Positions 27,030 through 35,904 of a stretch of 64,000 nucleotides of DNA are shown here, piece by piece; position 1 is the stretch's first letter, and each line of letters opens with the position of its first letter. The translations under genes and the position numbers were made by a program. The stretch covers positions 1-64,000 of the forward strand of contig NZ_JAGGPJ010000014.1 of assembly GCF_018613875.1 (NCBI RefSeq), written 5' to 3'. This DNA comes from Arthrobacter sp. ISL-28. GTDB lineage: Bacteria > Actinomycetota > Actinomycetes > Actinomycetales > Micrococcaceae. Below the pieces are notes generated by a model, which saw only the letters and a program-made list of their open reading frames with translations, had not been told where the DNA came from and made no database searches.

Positions 27030-27114
27030 ATGCACCGGATTTCGCCGGGGCAGAACCTAGCTTAGCGCAGTTGCCGGGCGGGGTTGCCCACCGGATCTCC
27101 GTGTCCCCGCCCTA

Positions 27115-27156
27115 GGTGGCAAACATCCGGTGGCAAACGTCCGGTGGGGAACGTCC
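27115..27156. repeat. 14-bp tandem repeat, three copies
   Basis: ggtggcaaacatcc, ggtggcaaacgtcc and ggtggggaacgtcc follow each other without gaps in the 300-base stretch between tRNA-Gly and the SRPBCC gene. No gene is seen in that stretch. Confidence 0.8.
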
Positions 27157-27329
27157 GCGGTGGCAGAATGTCGCCCGTCTGGCATCCCGTAACTCTTCGG
27201 TAAAGACCCAATCCGCCTTCTCCGGGCTGACCGCGGCCATGGCTATCCTGAAGTCCGTTGGCTGCGGACCTTTCCACAGGAAGAGGGGAACCGGCTCTAC
27301 GGACAGGCCCGACGTCGGAATAGGATCCT

Positions 27330-27776
27330 ATGGCATTTGCGGAACACGAGGTGTACGTTCAGCGCGACGCCATGACCGTCTACTCGTTCCTGCTGGACGT
27401 ACTGAACATCCCGTCGTGGCAGCCGAATATCCGCAGCACCAGCCTCAACTCGGGCGTCGCCGGGCGGCCAGGAGCCAGATACCAAGTGACAATGGTTGGC
27501 CCGCGGGGCCGTCCGGTCGCGGGGGATTTCGAGATCACGGAGGCGCGGCCCGGCGCTGAAATCCAGTTCCAGGTGGTTGCCGGCCCGTCACTGCCGCACG
27601 GCGGTTTCTATCTCAGCACGGAAGGCAGCGGAACCAGGGTGCGCTTTGCACTGGAAACCCCGCTGAAGGGTCTCCGGAGTTTCACCCGCCCCGCCGTCCA
27701 ACGGAGGCTGCAGCAAGCAGTTGCGCACCTTGAGCGGCTCCCGGAAGTCATGGAAGGGCGTCCGACGGCGGACTAA
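27330..27776 (+). CDS. SRPBCC-family protein
   Basis: 148-residue protein of the START/polyketide-cyclase-like (SRPBCC) helix-grip fold, recognised from the N-terminal strand and first helix (VYVQRDAMTVYSFLLDVLNI, PSWQPNIR), the beta strands with GDFEITEARPGAEIQFQVV and FYLSTEGSGTRVRFALETPL, and the long C-terminal helix (AVQRRLQQAVAHLERL). Such proteins bind hydrophobic ligands or act as cyclases; no ligand can be inferred. It stands alone, upstream of dcd on the same strand. Confidence 0.82.
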   Translation: MAFAEHEVYVQRDAMTVYSFLLDVLNIPSWQPNIRSTSLNSGVAGRPGARYQVTMVGPRGRPVAGDFEITEARPGAEIQFQVVAGPSLPHGGFYLSTEGSGTRVRFALETPLKGLRSFTRPAVQRRLQQAVAHLERLPEVMEGRPTAD

Positions 27777-27896
27777 GGCTTCGCCGCCGACGCTGCGGTT
27801 CCGTGAGGCTATCGAGATTTCGGACCGTCCGACCTGGTTGGTGTTGTCGGTACATCAATGGAAGGGTGCGGTGGCAGCAATGATATTTTGGTAGGC

Positions 27897-28472
27897 GTGC
27901 TGATCTCTGACCGCGACATTCGTGCCGAAATTGATTCCGAACGGATCGTCCTGTACCCGTACGACTCCGCGATGGTCCAGCCGTCCTCGGTGGATGTTCG
28001 GATTGACCGCTTTTTCCGGCTGTTCGACAACCACAAATATGCGCACATCGACCCCGCGGAAGAGCAGCCCGAGCTGACCCGTCTGGTGGAGGTGGAGGAG
28101 GGCGAACCTTTCATCCTGCACCCGGGCGAATTTGTGCTGGGCTCCACGTACGAAACCGTCACGCTGCCTGACGACATCGCCGCCCGCCTGGAGGGCAAGT
28201 CCTCCCTCGGCCGGCTGGGCCTGCTGACGCACTCCACCGCAGGCTTCATCGACCCCGGATTCTCCGGTCACGTCACGCTGGAGCTGTCCAACATGGCCAC
28301 GCTCCCCATCAAGTTGTGGCCCGGCATGAAGATCGGCCAGCTCTGCTTCTTCCGGCTGACTTCTGCCGCCGAATTCCCGTACGGTTCCGGCGAGTACGGC
28401 AACCGCTACCAGGGCCAGCGCGGGCCTACGGCCAGCCGCAGCCACCTGAACTTCCACCGCACGGATATCTAG
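27897..28472 (+). CDS. dcd: dCTP deaminase (bifunctional dCTP deaminase/dUTPase type)
   Basis: Converts dCTP toward dUMP for dTMP synthesis. The 191-residue length, the N-terminus [12 protein letters not shown], and the motifs [31 protein letters not shown] and [12 protein letters not shown] are those of actinobacterial Dcd; the M. tuberculosis homologue has both deaminase and dUTPase activity. The catalytic Glu lies in HVTLELSN. The GTG at 27897 is preferred because it gives the family N-terminus; an ATG 13 codons earlier adds residues not seen in the family. Acts as a trimer in the cytoplasm. Confidence 0.93.
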   Translation: MLISDRDIRAEIDSERIVLYPYDSAMVQPSSVDVRIDRFFRLFDNHKYAHIDPAEEQPELTRLVEVEEGEPFILHPGEFVLGSTYETVTLPDDIAARLEGKSSLGRLGLLTHSTAGFIDPGFSGHVTLELSNMATLPIKLWPGMKIGQLCFFRLTSAAEFPYGSGEYGNRYQGQRGPTASRSHLNFHRTDI

Positions 28473-28629
28473 CGCCCTCTGTTTTCGCGGCCGCCTGCGC
28501 ACCTGCGCCGAGGGGTGAGGTCTCGGCACTTGGACTCCGCTTAAGCGCCGAGCATCGGACACACTCCGCTGCGTCACTACTCCTCCCCACTGTGGATGAC
28601 CGGAACTGACCTTCCGGATGTGCCCACAA

Positions 28630-28829
28630 TGGCCCATGAGGAAGCCGCGGCCACCTAGCTCCGGCTTCCCCTTGGGCGGCTCAGCCTGCCCGAGCCCGCA
28701 CTGAGCTATGTGATCGTTGACTCCACCGGCTGGAACTGGCCTGCCCGGACCTGGCCTTCCCGAACTTCAAGGTTGCAGTTAACTACGATGGCCGGCATCA
28801 CCTGGAGCCCCGCGCGGCGGACCTTAGGC
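28630..28829 (+). pseudogene. Remnant of a DUF559 protein
   Basis: The 350-base gap after dcd holds a decayed DUF559 C-terminal domain. One frame reads RLPLGRLSLPEPALSYVIVD, then a frameshift near 28740, and the next frame reads CPDLAFPNFKVAVNYDGRHH followed by LEPRAADLRR. This matches the DUF559 core (LPEPE..Y, PDLAFPEFKVAVEYDGxHH). The N-terminal winged helix is missing and stop codons interrupt what remains. It is a relative of the intact gene at 5222-6091, though of a different subtype. The fragment ends where the antiporter gene's stop begins. Confidence 0.8.
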
Positions 28830-30008
28830 GGGGATGGCGTCAGGAGTTGCCGGCCGGGTGAATTTCTGCAGCACGGGCTCCACGTACCGGGCAGCAAGCG
28901 GGCCAAGGATCGCCATGAGCAGGACATAGGCCGTTGCAAGGGCGGCAAGTTCGGTGGACGCGGCCCCGGACGCCACAGCCAGGCCCGCGATGACGATCGA
29001 GAACTCGCCGCGGGCAATGAGTGCAGCTCCTGCGCGGAACCGGCCGCGCCGTGCAATGCCTGCCCGCTTGCCCGCCCACACCCCGGTGATCATCTTCGTG
29101 GCGGCGGTGACTGCGGCCAGGACGAGCGCCCAGCCGAGTACTGGGGGGATGGATGCCGGGTCCGTGTTGAGTCCGAAGGCCACGAAGAAGATGGCAGCGA
29201 ACAGGTCGCGCAGCGGCTCAAGGATCCGGGTTGCGCTGTCGGCCGTCGCGCCTGAAATGGCGATGCCGAGCAGGAAGGCACCAACCGCAGCCGACACCTG
29301 CAACGCCGACGCCAAACCTGCAACCAGAAGCGCGGCGCCCAGCAGGTTGAGGAGGAAGACCTCGGAATTTTCACTGTGCACTGCCTGGGAGACGCGATGG
29401 CCGTGCCGTAGCGCCACCGCCAGCACCACTGTGACCACGGCCAGTGAAATGCCGACGGTCACCAACCCTTCGAGGAAGCTGATCCCTGCCAGCGTTGCGG
29501 TGAGAATCGGCAGGTACATGGCCATCGCCAGGTCCTCGAACACCAGGATCGAGAGAATCACCGGCGTTTCCCTGTTACCGATGCGGCCAAGGTCAGTGAT
29601 GACCTTGGCCGCAATGCCGGAGGAAGAGATATAGGTGATTCCGCCCATCACCATTGCGCCTACTGGGCCCCATCCCAGCATCACGGCAAGGGCTGCTCCG
29701 GGAAGGAAGTTCAAGACAAGGTCCAGGACGCCGCCCTGCCAGGAGCGCCGCATCCCGATGACCAGCTCTGACGCCGAATATTCCAGTCCGAGCATTAACA
29801 GCAGCAGGATCACACCGATCTCGCCGGAGAGATGCGCGAAACTCTGCATGCCTTCAAGCTTCATCAGCCCGCCGGCGCCGAAGAACAGGCCCCCCACCAG
29901 GTACAACGGGATGGGCGACATGCCGATCCGCCCCGCGAGCCGGGCCAGGAGACCGAGGCAGAACACGACGGCCCCCAGTTCAACGAGGGTCAGTGCCAGC
30001 TCATTCAT
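28824..30008 (-). CDS. Cation:proton antiporter, CPA2 family (KhtU-like)
   Basis: 394 residues, about twelve membrane helices. CPA2 hallmarks include the early helices with PLYLVGGLFFGAGGL, GEIGVILLLLMLGLEYS, TYISSSGIAAKVITDLG, ETPVILSILVFEDLAMAMYL and AAVGAFLLGIAISG. It lacks the C-terminal RCK domain of KefC-type proteins; instead a separate regulatory protein gene lies just upstream, five bases apart, matching the KhtT-KhtU arrangement of Bacillus. Likely a regulated K+/H+ antiporter for pH and potassium homeostasis. Ion specificity is inferred from arrangement. Confidence 0.88.
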   Translation of the reverse strand: MNELALTLVELGAVVFCLGLLARLAGRIGMSPIPLYLVGGLFFGAGGLMKLEGMQSFAHLSGEIGVILLLLMLGLEYSASELVIGMRRSWQGGVLDLVLNFLPGAALAVMLGWGPVGAMVMGGITYISSSGIAAKVITDLGRIGNRETPVILSILVFEDLAMAMYLPILTATLAGISFLEGLVTVGISLAVVTVVLAVALRHGHRVSQAVHSENSEVFLLNLLGAALLVAGLASALQVSAAVGAFLLGIAISGATADSATRILEPLRDLFAAIFFVAFGLNTDPASIPPVLGWALVLAAVTAATKMITGVWAGKRAGIARRGRFRAGAALIARGEFSIVIAGLAVASGAASTELAALATAYVLLMAILGPLAARYVEPVLQKFTRPATPDAIPA

Positions 30009-30013
30009 CGGCG

Positions 30014-30496
30014 TCAGCCGTTGCGCAGGATATCGGCCGCTGTATCAAGCCCTTCTTGCGTACCGACGGCGACGAGCAAATCGCCTGTGTGAAGAACGAC
30101 GTCGGGCCCCGGCGAGGGGACCACTTCACCTTCACGCATGATCGCCACAATTGAAACGCCGCACCGGGTCCGAATGCATGCCTTGCCCATGGGCTGGTTT
30201 TGGAACGGTGAGTCCGCGGTGATCGAGAACTGCCTCGTCACGATCCCCGGGACCTCTTTGTGGGCTTCGGTGAGCTGCATGGCCAGGTGCTGGCCGCCCA
30301 ACAGGTTGCCGAGCGTGGCGGCTTCATCACCGGTCAGAGGAATCGATGCCTGGCAAGTGTCCGGATCGTCCCAGGTGGAAACGAACAGTTCTGTCTGCCC
30401 TTCGCGCAGCTCCACTACGCCGATCCTCCGGCCGGAGGCCGTCATGAAGTCCTTGCGCCTGCCGAGGCCGGGGAGGTCCGTCTCTTCCACGTTCAT
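30014..30496 (-). CDS. Antiporter regulatory subunit with TrkA-C domain (KhtT-like)
   Basis: 160-residue soluble protein. The N-terminal half (DLPGLGRRKDFMTASGRRIG) is the KhtT-type domain and the C-terminal half (about 75-158) is a TrkA-C/RCK-C domain, ending VLHTGDLLVAVGTQEGL. It precedes the antiporter gene by five bases, so they form a two-gene operon. In Bacillus KhtT restrains the antiporter and responds to nucleotides such as c-di-AMP; the same is likely but not shown here. Confidence 0.87.
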   Translation of the reverse strand: MNVEETDLPGLGRRKDFMTASGRRIGVVELREGQTELFVSTWDDPDTCQASIPLTGDEAATLGNLLGGQHLAMQLTEAHKEVPGIVTRQFSITADSPFQNQPMGKACIRTRCGVSIVAIMREGEVVPSPGPDVVLHTGDLLVAVGTQEGLDTAADILRNG

Positions 30497-30616
30497 AACA
30501 TCAGCGTAGTCCGCGAAGGGACAGTTAAGGCCTCATTTTCGCTCCGAAACGGGGCCACAATTGTCCCTTGGCGCCAGGGCGGAGCCGGGTGGGGCGCCTC
30601 AGCCGTCCGCTTGAGG

Positions 30617-32020
30617 CTAGGAGGCGGGGACGACGGCGATCCTGGTTTCGCCGGGCGGCTTCACCGGGAGGAGGACCAGCAGCCCCGCGAGGAGCACTAC
30701 CATGATCCCCAGGATGCCCCAGCGCTGCGCCTCCCCTTCAGCCACCAGAGGCGTGGCCACGGCGATGCACAGCGTGAACAGCGCCGGGGCGAGAAAGCTG
30801 ACGGCCCGGCCGGTGGTTGCGTATAGACCGAACAGCTCACCGGATTCGCCCTGCGGGGCCAGGCGGGCAAGATAGGCGCGGGAAGAAGACTGGGCCGGCC
30901 CGACGAACAGGCACAGGAAGAGCCCGAAGACCCAGAACGTGGTGCTGCCCGCCCATGCGGCGCCGAAAAACACATAATCGCCGTTGCCCAGCACCAGGAT
31001 CACGGTGCCGGCGATCAGCAGACCGACAAGGGAACCGATAATCACCGCCTTGGGGCCAACCCTGTCGTCCAGGAAGCCGCCGATGATGGCGCCCACGGCC
31101 GCCACGATGTTGCCGAAGATGGCGAAGAAGATCACCTGCGAGAGTTCGAAGCCGAAGGTGCCGGCGGCAATGATTCCGCCGAACGTGAAGACTGCGGCAA
31201 GCCCGTCGCGGAAGATGGCACTGGCCATCAGGAAGTAGATGGTGTGCGGGCTGGTCCGGTAAATCGCCTTGATCCTGCGCACCAGCAGCCGGTAGGACGC
31301 AACGATGCCTAGGCTCGCAGCGCGCTTGGGCCGGGGTAGTTCCGGGACAGCGAACATCACGGGCAGCGCGAAAATGAAAAACCACAGGGCCGAGAACACT
31401 GCCACCAGCCGGATATTGAGACTGTCCTGCGTGGAGGCGCCGAGCCACTCGAAGCGGGGCTGGACGAAGAGCTGGAGCACGACGAGCAGGGCCACGATCC
31501 CGCCGAGATACCCCATGCCCCAACCGAAGCCGCTGACCTTGCCGATATTCAGGGGCGTGGAGATCTGCGCCAGCATGGCGTTGTAGTTGACTCCGGCGAA
31601 CTCGAAGAAGACATTCGCCAGCGCAATCAGCGAAACCCCCAGCAGCAGGAACTCCGGGCGGGGGAACACAAAAAAGCAGAGCGCCGTCAGGAGCGCGACG
31701 GCGGCAGTGTTCACTCCCAGCCACAGCTTGCGCCTGCCGCCCGTATCCGAGCGCTGGCCGGTGACCGGCGCCAGCAGCGCGATCGCCACTCCCGCGATGG
31801 CCAGCGCTCCACCCAGCACCGCCGAAGCCCGGTCTTCGCCGCCGAACGCATTGGAGGTGAGGTAGACCGTGAAAACAAACGTGGTCATGACGGCGTTAAA
31901 TGCGGCTGATCCCCAGTCCCAGGCCGCCCAGGCAATGATCCGCCCCTTGTGCGAGACCTTGTTCCCGGCCTCGAGTTCGGACGACGGGTGCATGGCCTCG
32001 GGCGCGGCGGCGGAGTTCAT
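30617..32020 (-). CDS. MFS transporter, UMF1/Atg22-like
   Basis: 467 residues, twelve hydrophobic segments. The start AWAAWDWGSAAFNAVMTTFV, the FEFAGVNYNAML segment, VSGFGWGMGYLGGIVAL, GLFLCLFVGPAQSSSRAYLA and ESGELFGLYATTGRAVSFLA are characteristic of the UMF1/Vacuole-effluxer Atg22-like family. Substrate unknown in bacteria. The gene is divergent from the mrp operon, with about 190 bp between that hold promoters for both and no other gene I can see. Confidence 0.88.
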   Translation of the reverse strand: MNSAAAPEAMHPSSELEAGNKVSHKGRIIAWAAWDWGSAAFNAVMTTFVFTVYLTSNAFGGEDRASAVLGGALAIAGVAIALLAPVTGQRSDTGGRRKLWLGVNTAAVALLTALCFFVFPRPEFLLLGVSLIALANVFFEFAGVNYNAMLAQISTPLNIGKVSGFGWGMGYLGGIVALLVVLQLFVQPRFEWLGASTQDSLNIRLVAVFSALWFFIFALPVMFAVPELPRPKRAASLGIVASYRLLVRRIKAIYRTSPHTIYFLMASAIFRDGLAAVFTFGGIIAAGTFGFELSQVIFFAIFGNIVAAVGAIIGGFLDDRVGPKAVIIGSLVGLLIAGTVILVLGNGDYVFFGAAWAGSTTFWVFGLFLCLFVGPAQSSSRAYLARLAPQGESGELFGLYATTGRAVSFLAPALFTLCIAVATPLVAEGEAQRWGILGIMVVLLAGLLVLLPVKPPGETRIAVVPAS

Positions 32021-32212
32021 AAGCCGATGCTATCCGCCCGCGGCGAACACGGACCGGAAACTCTCCAGATAGTGCCGCGGAATCTCGCGCTGACTGGCCG
32101 CCCGGCGGGAAAAGTGTCAGTGGCCCCTTGATAAACTGTCGGGACCGAACCCAACGAATGCCCCGCCTGCTCCAACTTTGATAATCGAATTCCTGACGTT
32201 GCGGAGATAACA

Positions 32213-35200
32213 GTGATCACAGTCCTCGCCGTGCACTTTGCGGTTGCTGCTGTGGCGCCGTTTATGTTCCGGAAGTTCGGCCGGAGTTCGTTCTACGCGC
32301 TGGCTGCAGTCCCTGCCGCTTCATTCGTTTGGCTGCTGTTTCAGCACGACGCGGTCTACGGCACGGCAGGCCGGCAGGGAGCAGGAGTTCCGGGACAGGG
32401 CTCGGCCAGCGAGGTTATCCCGTGGATCCCGGATCTCGGCATCGAGTTCGCCTTCCGCCTGGATGCCCTCGCCTGGGTCATGTCCCTGCTGGTGCTCGGC
32501 GTGGGCGCCCTGGTGCTCGTGTACTGCGCCCGGTACTTCAAAAACAAGGACGATTACCTCGGCGGCTTCGGCGCCCAGCTGCTGGCGTTCGCCGGGGCCA
32601 TGTTCGGCCTGGTTACTGCCGATGACCTGCTGCTGCTGTTCATTTTTTGGGAACTCACCACGGTCCTGTCCTACCTACTCATCGGCTACGCCCGCACCCG
32701 CCTCGCTGCCCGGCGCTCCGCCCTGCAGGCGCTCATGGTCACCACCGCCGGCGGCCTGGCGATGCTCGTTGGCCTGATCATGCTCGGTTCCAGCGCGGGG
32801 ACCTACCGGATTTCAGCCATCCTGGAACACGCGCCCGGGCTCGTCGCCGGGCCGACGGCGGGAGCCGTGGGAACCGCCGTCGTACTGATCCTCATTGGCG
32901 CGGTGACCAAATCCGCGCTGGTCCCCTTCCACTTCTGGCTTCCGGGGGCCATGGCCGCCCCCACGCCCGTGAGCGCGTATCTGCATGCCGCGGCGATGGT
33001 GAAGGCCGGCGTCTACATCGTGGCACGCCTGGCCCCGGGCTTCACCGAGACGGCGTATTGGCTGCCCATGGTGCTCGGTCTGGGCCTCGCAACCATGCTC
33101 GTTGGCGGCTACCGGGCCCTGCGCCAGACCGACATCAAGCTCATCCTCGCCTACGGCACTGTCAGCCAACTCGGATTCCTCACCATGGTGGTGGGCCTCG
33201 GCAAGCCCGACGCGGCACTCGCGGGCCTCGCCATGCTGCTGGCGCACGGACTCTTCAAGGCCACGCTGTTCCTGGTCGTCGGAATCATCGACCACCAGGC
33301 CGGCACCCGCGACATCCGCAAACTCTCCGGCGTCTTCCGATCGTCCCGTGCCCTCGCCGTAGTGGCAGGGATCGGCGCAGCCTCCATGGCGGGGGTTCCG
33401 CTGCTGGGCGGCTTTGTCGCCAAGGAATCGGTACTCGAAGCCTTCGTCCACTTCGCGGGGGAGCCCGGCCACGGACCATGGGGCGCGGTGGTCCTCGCGG
33501 GCGTCGTCCTCGGTTCCGTGCTGACCTTCGCCTACAGCGCCCGGTTCCTTTGGGGCGCCTTTGCGGTGAAGCCGGGGGTCGAGCGCACGCCGTTCAAGCC
33601 GATCACGCCGTCGTTCCTGGCGGCGCCTGCAGTCCTGAGTCTCCTCACGATCGTTTACGGCCTCTGGCCGGTGCCGGTGGACGGGTGGATCCAGCCCTAC
33701 GCGTCCCTCTTCGCCGTGGGGCCGTTGGGTGACGGAACGTCCGACGCCGGCACTGATGCAGGTGCCGCGGGGCACCTAGCGCTGTGGCACGGTTTCACCC
33801 CGGCGCTCGGGCTGACGGGCGTCACTTTCGCGCTCGGCCTGGCCATGTTCTATTTCCGCGGAGCCGTGGACCGGGCCCAGAGCCTGGTTCCCGCCTGGAT
33901 TGATGGCGACCGCGGCTACCGGCTGACCATCGGCGCCCTTGATGATGTCGCGGTATGGCTGACGGGCCGCACGCAGCGCGGTTCGCTGTACTTCTACCTG
34001 GCCGTGATCCTGACGGTCGCCTTCGTGCTTCCCCTGACTGCGTTGGCCTCCGCGCGCAAGCCGCTGCCCGAGGGGCTGTATTTCATTGATCCCAATTCGC
34101 CGCTGCAGATCGTGGCGGGCGCAGGGATCGTGATTGGTGCACTGGCCGCGGTCCGGGCCAACAAGCGCTTCCTGGCGGTGCTCATGGTTTCCGTGACCGG
34201 CTATGGCATTGCCCTGATGTTCGCCCTGCAGGGTGCCCCGGATCTCGCGCTGACCCAGATGCTGGTGGAAACCATCATCCTGGTGGCCTTCGTGCTGGCC
34301 ATGCGCAGTCTTCCGGCCGAACTTCGGGACCGGACCGGCGGCAAGTACCGGGTGGTCCGCGTGATCATCGGGCTGGCCTTCGGGGCCACCATGGTCTTCG
34401 CGGCAATCCACGCCATGGGCGCACGCGTGGCCACGCCGGTATCCCTGGAGTTTCCCCAACTTGCCTACGAGGGCGGCGGCGGGATGAACATCGTCAACGT
34501 CACGCTGGTGGACATCCGCGTCTGGGACACCTTCGGCGAGATCGCGGTGCTCGCGCTCGCGGCCACCGGTGTCGCCAGCCTGATCTTCATCCGGGGCCGC
34601 GGCGACGGCATCCGGAGGTCGTCCACGGTCGCCGAAGGCACGGTGGGCCGGAGCAGGGGAGTCGACAGGTCGTCGCGCGACGGGGCTGCCCTGGCCCTGA
34701 CCCGCAAATTCGCCGCGGCCAGCCGCGATGCGTGGCTGGTGGCCGGCCGCACGCTGGCACCGGAGCGTCGCTCCATCATCTTCGAGGTGGTCACGCGGCT
34801 GCTGTTCCACTCGATGATCATCTTTTCCCTGTACCTGCTGCTGGCCGGGCACAATCTTCCCGGCGGCGGGTTCGCGGGGGGACTCATGGCGGGCCTCGCC
34901 CTCACCCTCCGATATCTGGCTGGCGGCCGCTACGAACTCCGTGAAGCCACCCCCATCAGCGCGGGCACGTTGCTGGGCATCGGCCTGGCAACGGCCGCTG
35001 CATCCGGTGTTGCCCCTCTCTTGCTCGGCGGGCAGGTGTTCCAGAGCGCCATCATCGAGCTGTGGCTGCCCGTCTTCGGGGACATCAAATTCGTCACATC
35101 CACCATCTTCGACACCGGCGTGTACATCGTGGTCGTGGGGCTCGTGCTCGATGTGCTGCGTACCCTGGGGGCCGAGATCGACGAGCACTTCGAGGAGCAG

Positions 35201-35320
35201 CCCGCGCAGCCGGCAGGTGACAGCCAGTCCGGGGCCGAGTGGCCCGAGGAACTCCACGCCGCCGAGGAGTGGGAACCCGCAGGAATCCCGGCCGAAACGA
35301 CCGGGAGGGGACAGGCATGA
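32213..35320 (+). CDS. mrpA: Na+/H+ antiporter subunit A with fused MrpB domain
   Basis: Largest subunit of the multi-subunit Mrp antiporter, 1035 residues. Residues 1 to about 800 are the NuoL/ND5-like MrpA part (HFWLPGAMAAPTPVSAYLHA, LILAYGTVSQLGFL, FKATLFLVVGIIDHQAGTRD). The C-terminal part (about 850-1000) carries the MrpB domain (FHSMIIFSLYLLLAGHNLPG, GGFAGGLMAGLALTLRYLAG), so mrpB is not a separate gene. The GTG start at 32213 follows ggag eight bases upstream. Its stop overlaps mrpC by ATGA. The complex exports Na+ in exchange for H+ and needs all subunits. Confidence 0.93.
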   Translation: MITVLAVHFAVAAVAPFMFRKFGRSSFYALAAVPAASFVWLLFQHDAVYGTAGRQGAGVPGQGSASEVIPWIPDLGIEFAFRLDALAWVMSLLVLGVGALVLVYCARYFKNKDDYLGGFGAQLLAFAGAMFGLVTADDLLLLFIFWELTTVLSYLLIGYARTRLAARRSALQALMVTTAGGLAMLVGLIMLGSSAGTYRISAILEHAPGLVAGPTAGAVGTAVVLILIGAVTKSALVPFHFWLPGAMAAPTPVSAYLHAAAMVKAGVYIVARLAPGFTETAYWLPMVLGLGLATMLVGGYRALRQTDIKLILAYGTVSQLGFLTMVVGLGKPDAALAGLAMLLAHGLFKATLFLVVGIIDHQAGTRDIRKLSGVFRSSRALAVVAGIGAASMAGVPLLGGFVAKESVLEAFVHFAGEPGHGPWGAVVLAGVVLGSVLTFAYSARFLWGAFAVKPGVERTPFKPITPSFLAAPAVLSLLTIVYGLWPVPVDGWIQPYASLFAVGPLGDGTSDAGTDAGAAGHLALWHGFTPALGLTGVTFALGLAMFYFRGAVDRAQSLVPAWIDGDRGYRLTIGALDDVAVWLTGRTQRGSLYFYLAVILTVAFVLPLTALASARKPLPEGLYFIDPNSPLQIVAGAGIVIGALAAVRANKRFLAVLMVSVTGYGIALMFALQGAPDLALTQMLVETIILVAFVLAMRSLPAELRDRTGGKYRVVRVIIGLAFGATMVFAAIHAMGARVATPVSLEFPQLAYEGGGGMNIVNVTLVDIRVWDTFGEIAVLALAATGVASLIFIRGRGDGIRRSSTVAEGTVGRSRGVDRSSRDGAALALTRKFAAASRDAWLVAGRTLAPERRSIIFEVVTRLLFHSMIIFSLYLLLAGHNLPGGGFAGGLMAGLALTLRYLAGGRYELREATPISAGTLLGIGLATAAASGVAPLLLGGQVFQSAIIELWLPVFGDIKFVTSTIFDTGVYIVVVGLVLDVLRTLGAEIDEHFEEQPAQPAGDSQSGAEWPEELHAAEEWEPAGIPAETTGRGQA

Positions 35321-35904
35321 GCGTCAACCTCACGCTGTTGACAGTCATGGGCGCGCTCTACGCGTGCGGCATCTACCTCATTCTCGAACGCAGCCTCACA
35401 AGAGTGCTGCTGGGCCTGATGCTCCTCGCCAACGCCACCAACCTGCTGATTCTGGCCACCGGCGGCTATGCGGGTCTGGCCCCGTTCTTCAGCAAGGACA
35501 CGGACCCCGCCGCCTACAACGATCCCTTGCCCCAGGCGCTGATCCTGACGTCGATCGTGATTTCCTTCGCCGTCACGGCCTTCATGCTCGGCATCATCTA
35601 CCGGACTTGGGTGCTGGCCCGGCAGGATGAGATCCAGGACGACCTGGAAGACCGCCGCGTCGCGGCGACACCCAGCTTCGATGCTGAGGACGACGCCGTC
35701 ATCCCCGTGGAAACGTCCGAGTTTCCGCTCACCATGCTCGGCGCCGACGGGGCTGGGGTGTCCGATTCCCCTATATCCGATGCGCCCGTCCCCGAGGCTC
35801 CTGTGCCCGCGGGCGGCCGCACCATCTCCGGCGAAGCCGCTGTGCGGGAAGAGAAGCCCGGCTCCGCAAATGTCGAAATCAGCCCGGAAGGAGGCGGAAA
35901 GTGA
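35317..35904 (+). CDS. mrpC: Na+/H+ antiporter subunit C
   Basis: NuoK-like subunit of the Mrp complex, 195 residues: three membrane helices (VMGALYACGIYLILERSL, VLLGLMLLANATNLLILATG, ALILTSIVISFAVTAFMLGI) followed by an unusually long acidic, Pro/Ala-rich C-terminal tail of about 80 residues that other MrpC proteins (about 110-120 residues) lack. The ATG at 35317 overlaps the mrpA stop by four bases. The tail has no recognisable domain. Confidence 0.92.
   Translation: MSVNLTLLTVMGALYACGIYLILERSLTRVLLGLMLLANATNLLILATGGYAGLAPFFSKDTDPAAYNDPLPQALILTSIVISFAVTAFMLGIIYRTWVLARQDEIQDDLEDRRVAATPSFDAEDDAVIPVETSEFPLTMLGADGAGVSDSPISDAPVPEAPVPAGGRTISGEAAVREEKPGSANVEISPEGGGK

Noticed and set aside
33776..35257. 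493-codon frame antisense to mrpA
   Set aside because: Shadow of the well-conserved mrpA; no motif, no start site.
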